From Pirellulaceae bacterium (GTDB lineage: Bacteria > Planctomycetota > Planctomycetia > Pirellulales > Pirellulaceae), in NCBI GenBank assembly GCA_018402565.1, contig JAGYIQ010000001.1:1106904-1170903 (forward strand): a stretch of 64,000 nt of DNA. Reading direction: 5' to 3'. The translations under genes and the position numbers were made by a program. The notes below the pieces were generated by a model that made no database searches, was not told the origin of the DNA, and worked only from the letters and a program-made list of their open reading frames with translations. Every line of letters begins with the position of its first letter. The first letter of the stretch is position 1. Positions 32,448-41,773 of the stretch are shown piece by piece.

Positions 32448-32526
32448 TTTCAGCAACTCCACAAAATGGGGTTTCAATAGGGGAAAACCACCCGCCACCG
32501 TTGGCGGGCGGTTTGGGGTTTCAATC
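32448..32526 (-). promoter_or_regulatory. Cassette leader copy 1 (hairpin + ribosome-binding site)
   Basis: Minus strand: TTGAAACCCCAAACCGCCCG, CCAACGGTGGCGGG, TGGTTTTCCCC, TATTGAAACCCCATTTTGTG, GAGTTGCTGAAAATG. The hairpin (CCGCCCGCCAACGGTGGCGGGTGG) lies between two TTGAAACCCCA repeats, and GGAG serves the ATG at 32447. Near-identical copies precede 33697 and 35294. Confidence 0.8.
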
Positions 32527-33697
32527 AGTCCAACAACGCGGCCACGGCCGGCCGGATTCGGCGGCACAAAACGCCCGTTCAACAATTCCGCGGCCGTGGC
32601 CGTGGTTGGCCGTGGCGTTGGCGTGGCGGCCACTGCCACCGCTTCCGCGTTGGGTTTCAGTTGAACCACGGCCACCGAATCGGCCACCGCTTCCGCGTCC
32701 GTGGTTGGCGTTGGCGTTTCCACCGCTTCCGCTTCCGTGGGCCGTTGGCGTGGCCACCGTGGCCACGGCCGCCCGGATTCGGCGCCCGGCCGGGATAATT
32801 TCGGCCGTCAATTGACGTTCCACCGCGGCCACTTGATCGGCGAAACAACGCCCGGGCGGCCGAATCGTCCCGCAACAATTGGGGGAAACCCCGCGCGTCA
32901 ATTGTTCCGCACGTTCAACCAACGCGGCCAATTCCGCGCCACTTCCAACCCGTAGAAATCGAAACCGATTGAAGAAATCACGTAGGTTTCCAATCATCGA
33001 ATCCCGGAAAACCCGCGGCCGTCCGTCCGTGAAACCGCTCCGCGGAGCGTTTCCGTTATACGCTCGAGCATTCGAACCGAATTCGGCCGCCAACGCGGAT
33101 TCCGCCAATTCCGCGCGCGCGGTTGAATTGTTCGGCCACCCGGGCGGATTCCCGTTGGAAAACGTCGGAGCGCCAACGTGGCCAGATAATCGGGCGGCCG
33201 GACGGACGGAAACGCAAACGCCACGCGGAAACAATCGGCCAACGTTTCGGGATAATCGGCCGCGTTGAACAAACGCCCCAACCGCTCCCGCAGCGTCAAC
33301 AATCAGTTCCGCGTGAATCTCCACCAATCCCGCGGCCAACTCCTCGCAATTCGGCCGCGTGGCGCGTCAACTCCCGTTCCACTTCCGCCACCGCGGCCAA
33401 CGGAAGCAAACGCAAACCGCGGAGATAAGGCAAAGTGACGGACAACCAATAAGCGCCTAATTTCGTTCCGCTTCAATGCCAACGCCCGGATTTCCGGACG
33501 GGTGCGGGATAGAATCCGCTTAACGCGCGGAACGATTCGGAATCAGTACCAAACAACCCGGCCGCGGCCGCGTTGTCCGTTTCGTCAATCGTTTTGGTTT
33601 CGCCCAACCACGTGAACGACAATTGACAACCCACCACGCCCGAAAACAATTGTTCCGCGGTGGTTTGGGTTTCGGTTTGGAGTTTCGGTTTCGCTCA
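32521..33697 (-). pseudogene. DUF3150-like protein, frameshifted
   Basis: ATG 33697. Pieces in several frames give TTAEQLFSGVVGCQLSFTWLG with ETKTIDETDNAAAAGLFGTD, then EELAAGLVEIHAELMLTLRE, RLFNAADYPETLADCFRVAF, SVDGRPRVFRDSMIGNLRDF and RVGSGAELDALVERAEQLTRG, ending near 32521. This sequence of helical blocks, with ADYP and RPxxFRDSxxxNLRxF, is characteristic of a DUF3150-like family found in planctomycetes and phages beside AAA+ ATPases. Several indels break it. The family itself has no known function. Confidence 0.6.
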
Positions 33698-33780
33698 TTT
33701 TCAGCAACTCCACAAAATGGGGTTTCAATAGGGAAAACCACCCGCCAACGTTGGCGTAAGGCGGTTTGGGGTTTCAATCA
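33698..33780 (-). promoter_or_regulatory. Cassette leader copy 2 (hairpin + ribosome-binding site)
   Basis: Same structure as the copy at 32448: TTGAAACCCC, hairpin AAACCGCCTTACGCCAACGT.. (stem with GGCGGGTGGTTTT), TTGAAACCCCATTTTGTGGA and GTTGCTGAAAATG. The hairpin arm has a 3-4 base insertion (TAA) relative to the other copies. It precedes ATG 33697. Confidence 0.75.
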
Positions 33781-35294
33781 AACGGACGCGGCCGAAATCT
33801 GACGGACGCGGTTAGCGCCACTGGCCACCGCTCCAACCGCGGCCGCGGTTGGCAGTGGTTTCGGAATCGTTGGCAATTCGCATAGTAGCGCGGGAGCGTT
33901 GGCGGATTTCCGCCACCCGTTCCCGCGTCAACCCCGCGCCAACGGCCGGACGGCCGCCACCGCTTCCGCCAACGCGGCCGAATTGAAAACGCGGCCGGTT
34001 TTCCGGGCGGCCATTTTCACAACGGCCGCCAATTCCGCGCCCGTATAATCGGGCGTGGCCGCGGCCAATCCGGCCGCCAACGTGGCCAACGTTTCCGCGG
34101 GAATCGTGGCCGCGGCCAGACTTCGATAAGTGGACCAACGCCACGGCCACCCGTTCCGATTCGGTGGGCAAGTCAACGTAGAACCGCTCATCGAAACGCC
34201 CCGCCCGCGTGATTTCGGGTGGCAATTGGTGGAGATGTGTTACACGTGGCCACCGTGAAAATTGGGCGCCCCGGTGATCGTTAAGCCACGTCAATAAATG
34301 ACCCCAACAACCCGGCCGAAACGCCCGAATCGTTGGCCGCGCCCACTCGGTAACGATTTCTCAATTTCGTCAATCCACAAAACCACGGGCGCTGGCGCTT
34401 CAATCGTTGCGGTGGCCGTCCGAATATTTTGTTCCGATTGGCCAACCAATCCCGCCTTACACGCGGAAACGTCCAACCGGACCAACGGAACCCCCAACGC
34501 GGCCGCGCGCATTTTGCCGACAACGATTTTCCCGTTCCCGGTAAACCCGGCCAACAAAACGCCACGGACGGCCAATTCCGAATCCCGTTGATTCGGCGCC
34601 ACTTCCGCCAATAGAAACCGTTTCAACGTTCCCAAACCGCCAATTTCGGCCAGTGGGCGCGGGTTGTTCCACTGATAGGAAACCCAACGCGGCTATCGTC
34701 CGCATTTTCTCCCGTTGGACGATTTCTACCGGACAAACCGCCCGTTTGTGCCACGGACAATGAAAACGCGTTTTCCGTTTGGTCAACCGTCAATCCCGCG
34801 GCCGCGTCCAACAATGCCGCCCGGGCGGCATTGTCAACCGTCAACCCAACGGACGCGGCCACCGAATCAAGCGGAGCGGCCAATTGTTCCCGCGTGGCAA
34901 GTGGGCGCGATTAGAACCGGTCCAACCGTGGCCAGTTCCCGCGGTAACTGCCAACCGGGCGCAACAAAAACAATCGTTGTCCCGCGTTGTTTCAACGCGT
35001 CAACAACCAACAACAACGCCCGGGAAAATGGGGCGTTGGCCGCCACCGATTGGAAATCAGACAACAATACAAACCGCGTTTTCCACTTCCGCGGCCAATT
35101 GGAACGATTGGCACAAACGTAGCGCGGGTGGCATTCCCGGCCGCGTCAACAAACAATCCCGCGGCCGAATAGGTGGAAACCGCCCGCCCGGCCGCCACCG
35201 CTTCCGCGTGAATCGTTTTGACGGTTTGGGTTTCGTCAACGGTTTGGACAAACAAAACGGGAAATCCCGCGGCCAGATAATCGCAAACAATCAT
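33778..35294 (-). pseudogene. AAA+ ATPase (FtsH/spastin-type), frameshifted
   Basis: ATG 35294 (MIVCDYLAAGFPVLFVQTVD). Frames in order give LLLVVDALKQRGTTIVFVAP, NAARAALLDAAAGLTVDQTE, then the AAA+ core: RGVLLAGLPGTGKSLSAKC (Walker A), LVGQSEQNIRTATATIEA, PVVLWIDEIEKS (Walker B), and LPPEITRAGRFDERFYVDLP, the arginine-finger region, then PDYTGAELAAVVKMAARKTG near the end. The order matches AAA+ ATPases with an N-terminal substrate domain; in intact relatives they stand beside DUF1257 and DUF3150-like genes. At least four frame shifts; the Walker A sits in two frames (the -1 and 0 frames give TGKSLSA and GNGKIVV). Confidence 0.85.
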
Positions 35295-35373
35295 TTTCAG
35301 CAACTCCACAAAATGGGGTTTCAATGGGGAAAACCACCCGCCACCGTTGGCGGGCGGTTTGGGGTTTCAATCA
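35295..35373 (-). promoter_or_regulatory. Cassette leader copy 3 (hairpin + ribosome-binding site)
   Basis: The same element as at 32448, nearly base for base: TTGAAACCCC, stem AAACCGCCCGCCAACGGTGG then CGGGTGGTTTTCCCC, TTGAAACCCCATTTTGTGGA, GTTGCTGAAAATG before ATG 35294. The upstream sliding-clamp gene stops at 35371. Confidence 0.8.
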
Positions 35374-36920
35374 GACGGACGCGGCCGCGGCCGTGTCCGT
35401 GGTTTCGGTTTCGGGTTTTGGGCGTTTGTCGTGCAATGGCATGACCAACGCCCGGAAACGGACACGGAGCGCCCGTTGCGTGAAAAAACAACGCGCCACC
35501 TTCTGCAAGCGCCAACGAAACGCGGCCGCCCCGCATTTAGTGGCGCCCGTCAACGCGTCCAGCAAGTAAACCGCGTCCAAACAAACGGCCGCGGAATCGT
35601 CAACGATTTCGGCCGCCACCGATTCGGAAAACCCAACGGCCGAATTTCGCGCCGGTTTGCAGCTGCAAACGGCCGCCCGTGGCGGAAATCTCCAAACCGC
35701 GGGTTTCATATTTCCCGGTTTTCCAGAACCGCCCGCCCAACCGAAACAACGCGCCCCAACGCGGCCGCGTCAACCCGCGCCACCGGCCGGGTTTCGGTTT
35801 TGGCACACGGCCGCCCAATTGGGAAACCGCCCGCTCAACCGTCGCGGGTTGTGATTTCGCCACAATTCCCGGCCGTTTCGATCGAAAAAACAAAACCGCG
35901 CGGCCGTGGCAACAATTGGAACGGCCACCGCTTCCGCGGCCGTTGGGGTTGAATAGAAATTGACGCAAACCGCGTTTCCCGCGGCCGTTGCCGAATCAAT
36001 CACGGACGCGGCCACGGCTGCGGGGAATTGAAGCGGTGGCCGTTGCTTCCAGTTGGTTCTCCCGCTTCCGAAATATGCATACGGCGCGCCCGTCCGTGGC
36101 CACCGCCCGCACAAAACCACCCGCGCCCAGTTCCAACAAAACCGCGTTAGCTGCGTAACGCCCATTTTCCGAATCGGCCGCGCCAATCACGGCCGCCAAC
36201 GTTTCAACCAACGTTGCCGCGTCGATCATCACGGTTGACGATTGGCGCGAAATTGGCAACGTCAACAACGGGAAATTCCGCGGAATCCGCCACGCGCGGC
36301 AATTGGACCGCGCCAACGGCCAACGCGGCCGCGTCCGTTGCGTCAATTAGAACCGTTTCCCGGATTTCGCAACGCCAACGGCCGTTCTCAACGTGGCGAA
36401 ATCGACAACGGTTTGACCGATTCCGGACGTTTTGGCCGGTTTCGGCCGGGATGATTTCCACCGCTTCCGCGTCATTGTTGAACGTTTGCAGGAAAACCGC
36501 GCCCGAATCCACCGCCACGGAAACCGCCAACGCCAATTTATGGGTTTTTGTTTTTGCGTTTTTTCCAACCGTGGCGCTCAACCGACGGACGGCCGCGGCC
36601 AATCGTCGACGATTGACAACGGCCACGGGCGGACTAAAATGCGGCCGCCCGTAGGCGCTTCCGTGGCGGTGGCCGTTTGCGTGGCCACCGCTTCCGCTTC
36701 CTGTGGCCGTGTCCGTTGACGTGGCCACCGCGTCCGCTTCCGCTTCCGTTGGCGTTTCCACCGCGTCCGCTTCCGTGGCCGTGTCCGTTGGCAATTCCAC
36801 CGCGTTCGCTTCCGCGGCCGATATAACGGCCGCGGCCACGGTTGGCGGGTTTCCGTGGTTGACGTCCAACCGCGCCACCCAATCGGCGCACAATTCCACA
36901 AGCAACGTTTCCCGTTTCAT
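35371..36920 (-). pseudogene. DNA polymerase III sliding clamp-like, frameshifted
   Basis: ATG 36920 (MKRETLLVELCADWVARLDV). Frames in order give VVNRRRLAAAVRRLSATVGK, SVAVDSGAVFLQTFNNDAEA, then DAATLVETLAAVIGAADSEN with LLELGAGGFVRAVATDGRAV, then RRLSGRFPNWAAV (the clamp GRFPxxxxV loop) and finally DAVYLLDALTGA with FRALVMPLHDKR, a sliding-clamp C-terminus. The order and the GRFPNW and MPL signatures identify a third-domain sliding clamp. Compared with the intact copy at 9113-10351 the residues are different; it is a distinct, older or foreign clamp. Several indels break it. It is the first gene of the cassette and has only a partial leader (36921-36949). Confidence 0.75.
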
Positions 36921-36949
36921 TTTCAGCAACTCCAAACAATGGGTTTCAA
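36921..36949 (-). promoter_or_regulatory. Cassette leader, partial copy 4
   Basis: GTTGAAACCCATTGTTTGGAG then TTGCTGAAAATG: the proximal half of the leader (ribosome-binding part and TTGAAACCC), without the hairpin. Upstream, 36951-37000 has a separate large palindrome (CCGCGGCCAC ... GTGGCCGCGG) followed by TTTTCTTCC on the + strand. The interval 36950-37295 has no supported gene. Confidence 0.65.
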
Positions 36950-37109
36950 CCGCGGCCACTGGCCAACGTTGGCCGATTCGGTGGCCGCGGTTTTCTTCCG
37001 CCCGTTTGAATTGTCAAACGTGGTCAACCCGAAACGCGGCCACGCCCGCCCGGCCGCGTCCGTGTCAATAGTGCCACGCGTGGCGGCCGTGTCCGTGGCG
37101 TTTGTTACG

Positions 37110-37160
37110 GGTAGGGGGGGCGGTTTTCTGCCAGTAATAAAAACCGCGCTCCCCCCCCTC
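37110..37160. terminator. GC-rich bidirectional hairpin at the island's right edge
   Basis: GGGGGGGCGGTTTT (from ~37112) pairs imperfectly with AAAACCGCGCTCCCCCCC (to ~37158), with TAATAAA in the loop. It marks the boundary between the AG/CT-poor island and the packaging block. The T- and A-runs inside the stem could let it stop transcription from either side. Confidence 0.45.
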
Positions 37161-37294
37161 CGCCTGCGAGAGTTTTTGGCAGCGGCGGTGAAAGTGAATT
37201 AGGTAAGGTGGGTTGAGGGGGTTGTGGTATGGACGATAAGTAGGTGCGGGCGTTGATTTAGGTTAAGCGCGTATGTGTGTTATGATGGAGGCAT

Positions 37295-37321
37295 AAAAAA
37301 TGCCACCATGAAAATGGTGGC
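37295..37321 (-). terminator. Terminator of the packaging operon
   Basis: On the minus strand GCCACCATTTTCATGGTGGC (37321 to 37302) is followed by ATTTTTTATGCC. Eight-pair stem with a TTTC loop and T-run; 25 bp beyond the head-protease stop (37347). Confidence 0.85.
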
Positions 37322-37346
37322 AACTTTGGTCGGGTTGGGGTGTGGG

Positions 37347-38153
37347 TTACTTGATACCCAGTTGCATACGTTCGAGGGCCAGTTGTTCCATGCGACGTTT
37401 GGCCATTGCGATCTGGGCAAGTTTGACGTGTTCGTCGGATGGGGGTTGGTCAGCCGGGGGAGTAGTGGTGAGGTTGGCGAAGGCGGCGGTTTGGGCGTAC
37501 CAGGCCTCGCGGGCGTCGATCCCCTCGCCGAAACGCTTGTGCCAGCGACTTGTCTCGTGGTTGGCGTAGCAGGAGAGATCGAACTTGGCGTCGGCCAGGT
37601 TGGTGAACTCGCGGTCCGATTCCCGGGCGGGCATGTCGACGAAATCCGTCGCAAACCCGGCCTTTTTGATGTCTTCGCCCCGCCAGGTGGTTTCTTGGGC
37701 CATGTATTCCATGACCTTCGGGTGATCCATCTGGCAACGTTTGGCGTAGACGTTGGCAATCGCGTGGTCCAATTGCTCCAGGGTGGGCTTCTGCTCCTCC
37801 AGGGTCTGGATGAATGAGTCAATGCTGCCGCGGTGACAGTTGAAACAACCGTAAAGATGGGCCTGATGAATCATGAATTCGGAGAAATCGTAGACGACCA
37901 TGCGGTCGGCAGCGGTGGCGGCGTAGCTGCCGGCACTTGCGGCCAACAGAATGCGGGAGGTTGTGGGTCCCTTGTGCTGCATGATGATGTCGAAGATCTT
38001 GTTGCCCTCGCGGATGTCGCCGCCGGGGCAGTGCCAAGTGATCTCGACTTCGTCGTTGGCTTCGAATTCGTTGAATCGCTCTTGGATGATGCGTGCATCA
38101 TTCATGGTGTACTGGAACAACGGGCCAGTGATGTTGATCTTTTGCAGGGCCAT
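37347..38153 (-). CDS. ClpP-like phage prohead protease (268 aa)
   Basis: ATG 38153. The ClpP/crotonase-type core is clear: EITWHCPGGDIREGNKIFD, then LLAASAGSYAATAADRM with the nucleophile serine (S73 of AASAGS), and MIHQAHLYG with the catalytic histidine (H96); the acidic residue is likely in the following helix. This is the head-maturation protease that clips scaffold and capsid N-termini before packaging. The C-terminal 100 residues are helical and less conserved, a scaffold-like extension typical of these proteins. It lies directly after the portal gene, on the opposite strand from the capsid gene. Confidence 0.8.
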   Translation of the reverse strand: MALQKINITGPLFQYTMNDARIIQERFNEFEANDEVEITWHCPGGDIREGNKIFDIIMQHKGPTTSRILLAASAGSYAATAADRMVVYDFSEFMIHQAHLYGCFNCHRGSIDSFIQTLEEQKPTLEQLDHAIANVYAKRCQMDHPKVMEYMAQETTWRGEDIKKAGFATDFVDMPARESDREFTNLADAKFDLSCYANHETSRWHKRFGEGIDAREAWYAQTAAFANLTTTPPADQPPSDEHVKLAQIAMAKRRMEQLALERMQLGIK

Positions 38154-38154
38154 G

Positions 38155-39879
38155 TCAAGACACTCCTAGAAGTTGGTCGATTGTGGTGGTCAAAACGGAT
38201 TGCGTGGCAGCGTGGCAAGCTGCTTGCACGGCTTCGGGGGTGCCCCCAGCGGAAGTGAGCTGATTCGAGAAGACTCCAATCAAGTCACAAGTGATCGGTT
38301 TGCTGATCAAGCCAGCGGCCATCGACAAATCGTTGAGCATGTCGATGTCTTCCTTGAGCTTGGTAGACTCGCGGTCGGCAATGGCCAATAGTTGTTTCTG
38401 GAAGTCCGGCTTGTCAGCAGCGTGGGCGATTGCTTTGGTCAGACGATTGCAGACGCGGCCGAGGACTTGGTGAGCGTTGCGGCGAAGGACGACGACTTGG
38501 GGACCGGTCGGGGCCAGGTTGGCGGTGCCGGTCTGGGCGGTCTCGCGGCCGGCGCGGCGCGTGGGTGTGTTGTCGCTGGATTCTCGGGGGGCGGTGGGAT
38601 TGCCGCCGAGTTGAATGGGATCGCGTCCGACCAGGTTCTGCGGCAAGAAGAAGTGGCCCTCCGTCGGATCGGTGTGACTGTCCAACGCTTCGCGGCTCTC
38701 TTCCCACGACTTGAGGCCCGCGTGAAAGTCTTCGCGGATCATCTTGTGGTACTCGGTGACCAGCAGTTTGTTGAGCTGGCTGCGGTCGAACTTGAAGCCG
38801 AGACGACCTTCGCGGAGTTCGTCCTCCGTGAGCATCTTGTCGTCCAGCTCGTCTTCGTATTCGTCCAACCAGTTGTCGACGGTGGTGAAGAAGAAGCCCC
38901 GCATGACCTGTTCGAGCGTGTTGTAGGACGATTCCTTGACGCGGCCCAGGAGCATTTCGGGCACGCCGGTCCACGATGACACTATTTCCGGAGTCATTTC
39001 CAGGCTCTGTTGGAGCTGCGACTTCTGCGGATCGTCTTGGTAGGGCTTGAAGGTGATGCCGTCGAACAGCGGGATGGTCTTGGTGGGGTCTTGGCCACGT
39101 TCGGCGGCCAAGGCGGCGATCGTGGTCATGAAGTTGATGAACTTCTCAGGCGACACGTGCTGCGGCACTTCCATGAACCCGCGGATCTGTCCGTTCGAGT
39201 GGAAATACTGCTTGGCGTAACCCCGGCGGGATGTGGCGAGGCCCATGTCCTGCCGCATCAGGTTGATCGGGTCCATCGCCATCACGCCGTTGTAGGAGAG
39301 ACCTTTGACGTGGAAGATGTTGTCGAAGTCGATCGGACGCGGCGTGGTGGATTGCGGGTTGTCGTAGTAGAAGTAGACCATCCGATCTTGGCCACGGTAC
39401 GGGCCGGAGACGGGCTTGATGACGCCAAACAGCATGTTGTTGGGATCCAGTGGCATGATTGCCAGGATCTTGGTGGGGTTGTTGGGGTCGCGAATGATCT
39501 CGGAGAAGCCCCCGGGGGTCAGCATCGCGTGGACCTGCATCTGTTGTCGCCACGTGCGCGACTTGAGATGTGGATGGGGCTTCTTGGCGACCAGGAAGTT
39601 GCGGTCGTCACCGGTTTGGATGACGTTCTTGTTGCCCGGCTCTTTCTTTTGCAGGGTAACTTCCAGGCGGCTGATCAATCCGGCCAGAATTGCCACGGCA
39701 CGGAAGAATGGGCCGACGGTCAGGACCGTGTGTTGTGTGATCAGGGAGGCGGGATCGTTCTTGGCGTCTTCGTCAGCAATGGCGACGCCGATCATGCGGG
39801 CGATGGGACTGGAGGCTGAGACGTTGTTCGGGCTTAACTGCAATAGGAAATCGTTCCCAATCGGAGATTCAATCGCCAT
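38155..39879 (-). CDS. Portal protein (574 aa)
   Basis: ATG 39879. The HK97-type portal pattern is visible: an N-terminal stem (FLLQLSPNNVSASSPIARMI), the conserved VYFYYDNPQSTTPRPIDFDN then IFHVKGLSYNGVMAMDPINL region, the long middle helices and VPEMLLGRVKESSYNTLEQV, and an arginine/glutamate-rich C-terminus. The portal forms the dodecameric DNA gate at one capsid vertex. 574 residues is normal. The stop is 2 bp from the protease start, so the genes are coupled. The word GTCACAAGT occurs at 38284. Confidence 0.85.
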   Translation of the reverse strand: MAIESPIGNDFLLQLSPNNVSASSPIARMIGVAIADEDAKNDPASLITQHTVLTVGPFFRAVAILAGLISRLEVTLQKKEPGNKNVIQTGDDRNFLVAKKPHPHLKSRTWRQQMQVHAMLTPGGFSEIIRDPNNPTKILAIMPLDPNNMLFGVIKPVSGPYRGQDRMVYFYYDNPQSTTPRPIDFDNIFHVKGLSYNGVMAMDPINLMRQDMGLATSRRGYAKQYFHSNGQIRGFMEVPQHVSPEKFINFMTTIAALAAERGQDPTKTIPLFDGITFKPYQDDPQKSQLQQSLEMTPEIVSSWTGVPEMLLGRVKESSYNTLEQVMRGFFFTTVDNWLDEYEDELDDKMLTEDELREGRLGFKFDRSQLNKLLVTEYHKMIREDFHAGLKSWEESREALDSHTDPTEGHFFLPQNLVGRDPIQLGGNPTAPRESSDNTPTRRAGRETAQTGTANLAPTGPQVVVLRRNAHQVLGRVCNRLTKAIAHAADKPDFQKQLLAIADRESTKLKEDIDMLNDLSMAAGLISKPITCDLIGVFSNQLTSAGGTPEAVQAACHAATQSVLTTTIDQLLGVS

Positions 39880-39925
39880 GTAGCAAGCCTTTGCGGGAAA
39901 AACGGCGCGTGCGGCGGGCGTGGTC

Positions 39926-41773
39926 CTAGCGGAGCTGCTTGAGACGTTCCAGCCAATCGGGGTTGGCTGATTCGTAGGCCGAAATCGCTTCCGGTTCGGC
40001 CAATTCGCGTGCTCGCAGGGTCATCACTGCCGCGACGATACCGTCGATCTTCTTGTTTTCTTCCGCACCAGGCTTGATGAGGCGTTTGTAATTATTGCGG
40101 TCTTTATCGAGTTGGCAGTGCTGAACTTGCCATCGAAGTATGCGGGAGTCGTTATGGTACAACCCAGGTTCACCGGTTTGTTCGTCACCCAATACAAGTG
40201 ATTCGAACTTCTCAATCCAGGCATGGAATTCCCGGTTATTCTGCCGGAACAATTCTAACACATATCCAGCGTCTTCCAATAGTTTAGCCAAAACCCGGGC
40301 GCGGTTCGGATCGTAGGCCACGGATTGGATCTTGAGGTCGTACTGTTGGACCGTGGCCATGATGTCCTCGTAGATATCCTCTTGGTCGATCAAGCGACCA
40401 GGCAAAAGGCGGATCTCGCCCCGCCCTTCCCAAGAGAAATACTCGATCGAATCCCGCACTTTGAGGGCTTGGACCTTGGGCAACCAGTGGTCCACGATGA
40501 TATGGGGCTTGCCGTCCTGTTCAAAGTTCCAAGCAAACGCCGCCAAGTCCCCGCCGTCGGACATATCGAAGGCCGCGTGGCACGATTGACCCCGAAACGT
40601 GTCGAAAGTCAGGTGTGGGACGGTTCCACGGTCCCAATCCGAGACCTTGATGAACGGATCGCCGGACTGTCGCCAGACATTCAAGCGATAGACCATGAAT
40701 TCCGCCAATTTGTGCGGAGTTCGACGCGATTTGAGGAAGTCCGTCAGGAGTTCTTCCGGGTTGATCGTGTGATTCCAGGCCGGATTTGCCATCCGAGCGT
40801 AGTGCAGGACGTTTTCCTCCGTCAATTCTTCTGGTTTCACGTCCTGCGGGGCCGCGTGGATGCAGGTGCAGAGCGTCATGTCCTCGTGTTGGCTGTTTTG
40901 GACTCGTAAACCGTAGTCAAACCGCTCGCGTCCGTAAGTGGTGTTGTCCTTGCCGGCGGTGCTGAACTCCAAGTGCAGCGATTCTGCTCGGGAAATACCC
41001 GCGCGGTCCACGATATCGACCGTTTGGCGGTCAACCACGTGCAATTCGTCGATGCAAACGTTCCCGTTGATACCCTCGTTGGCCTCGCGGGACTTGCGAT
41101 TGTCGCTGGAGAGTGGTTCACAGATCGAAGACGTCGTGTCGTGGTAGAGCCGCATTTCAGTTCGGTTGAATTTGGACTCCGTGGACAGCTCGATGGACCG
41201 GTTGAGCATTTCCAAGATGTGCTGACCGGCGATTTTGCGGGCCTGCTTACCCGTTTTGGCCATAATGAACGACTTGGCGCCCGGTTCGCCGTCGCCACAA
41301 GTGAGGTACAAGACGTTGGCGGCCAGTGTGGGCGATTTGCAGTTCTTCTTGGCGATGAACACCAGGCCTTCGCGGAAACGCCGCACCCAGCGGTTAAAGT
41401 GCTTTGATTCCGTCTGCCACCCGTAGAGGCGGATGTGAAAATCGTACTGCCAATGCAGATTGATGCCCCGATCGTACAGGTCCAAGTGCCATTCCAGCCG
41501 ATCCAGGTACAGATTGCGGATGTGTTTGTTGTCCCAGTCGAAATAGTCGGGGATATCCCAGTCCGGTTGATCGGCCACGGACATGAGACGCAATGGCTGC
41601 CCGGCCTGCTCGCCTTCGTAGAGGCGGCAGTAGCGTTCGATCCACCAGACCGTGAACGAGGCGGCCTCCGGATTGAACCGATCTCCGCGTGCCGCCGCCC
41701 GCTCGTCACTACTGTTGCGGATCATCCGCCGCGTCAGATCGTCGTGTTTGAGCTTGCGGGTCTGCTTGGCCAT
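39926..41773 (-). CDS. Terminase large subunit (615 aa)
   Basis: ATG 41773. Packaging ATPase-nuclease: an N-terminal ATPase with Walker A-like FIAKKNCKSPT (about residue 140), Walker B VCIDELH (about 239-245), and a C-terminal nuclease domain with AFDMSDGGDLAAFAW carrying the metal-binding aspartates. The order matches the PF03354 terminase family. Length 615 is usual. It starts one base before the small-terminase stop and precedes the portal gene by 47 bp, the normal packaging order, all on the minus strand. Confidence 0.9.
   Translation of the reverse strand: MAKQTRKLKHDDLTRRMIRNSSDERAAARGDRFNPEAASFTVWWIERYCRLYEGEQAGQPLRLMSVADQPDWDIPDYFDWDNKHIRNLYLDRLEWHLDLYDRGINLHWQYDFHIRLYGWQTESKHFNRWVRRFREGLVFIAKKNCKSPTLAANVLYLTCGDGEPGAKSFIMAKTGKQARKIAGQHILEMLNRSIELSTESKFNRTEMRLYHDTTSSICEPLSSDNRKSREANEGINGNVCIDELHVVDRQTVDIVDRAGISRAESLHLEFSTAGKDNTTYGRERFDYGLRVQNSQHEDMTLCTCIHAAPQDVKPEELTEENVLHYARMANPAWNHTINPEELLTDFLKSRRTPHKLAEFMVYRLNVWRQSGDPFIKVSDWDRGTVPHLTFDTFRGQSCHAAFDMSDGGDLAAFAWNFEQDGKPHIIVDHWLPKVQALKVRDSIEYFSWEGRGEIRLLPGRLIDQEDIYEDIMATVQQYDLKIQSVAYDPNRARVLAKLLEDAGYVLELFRQNNREFHAWIEKFESLVLGDEQTGEPGLYHNDSRILRWQVQHCQLDKDRNNYKRLIKPGAEENKKIDGIVAAVMTLRARELAEPEAISAYESANPDWLERLKQLR

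Larger units (their letters stand above)
31140..37100. other. AG/CT-depleted compositional island
   Basis: From about 31140 to 37100 the dinucleotides AG and CT almost vanish on both strands. By hand I count 6 AG+CT in 31921-32340 and 11 in 35881-36300, versus 43 in an equal 420-nt stretch of the capsid gene (49021-49440); base composition would predict roughly 50. Leucine becomes TTG, lysine AAA, glutamate GAA, glutamine CAA, with CTN, AAG, GAG, CAG and AGN codons rare. The island also repeats GGCC, CCGCGG and CGCG. It contains one four-gene cassette (see separate entries) and the tandem array at 31320. Confidence 0.8.

Noticed and set aside
32128..33428. Plus-strand open frames in the AG/CT-poor island
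   Set aside because: They encode Arg/Pro/Asn-rich nonsense; recognisable protein families are all on the minus strand.
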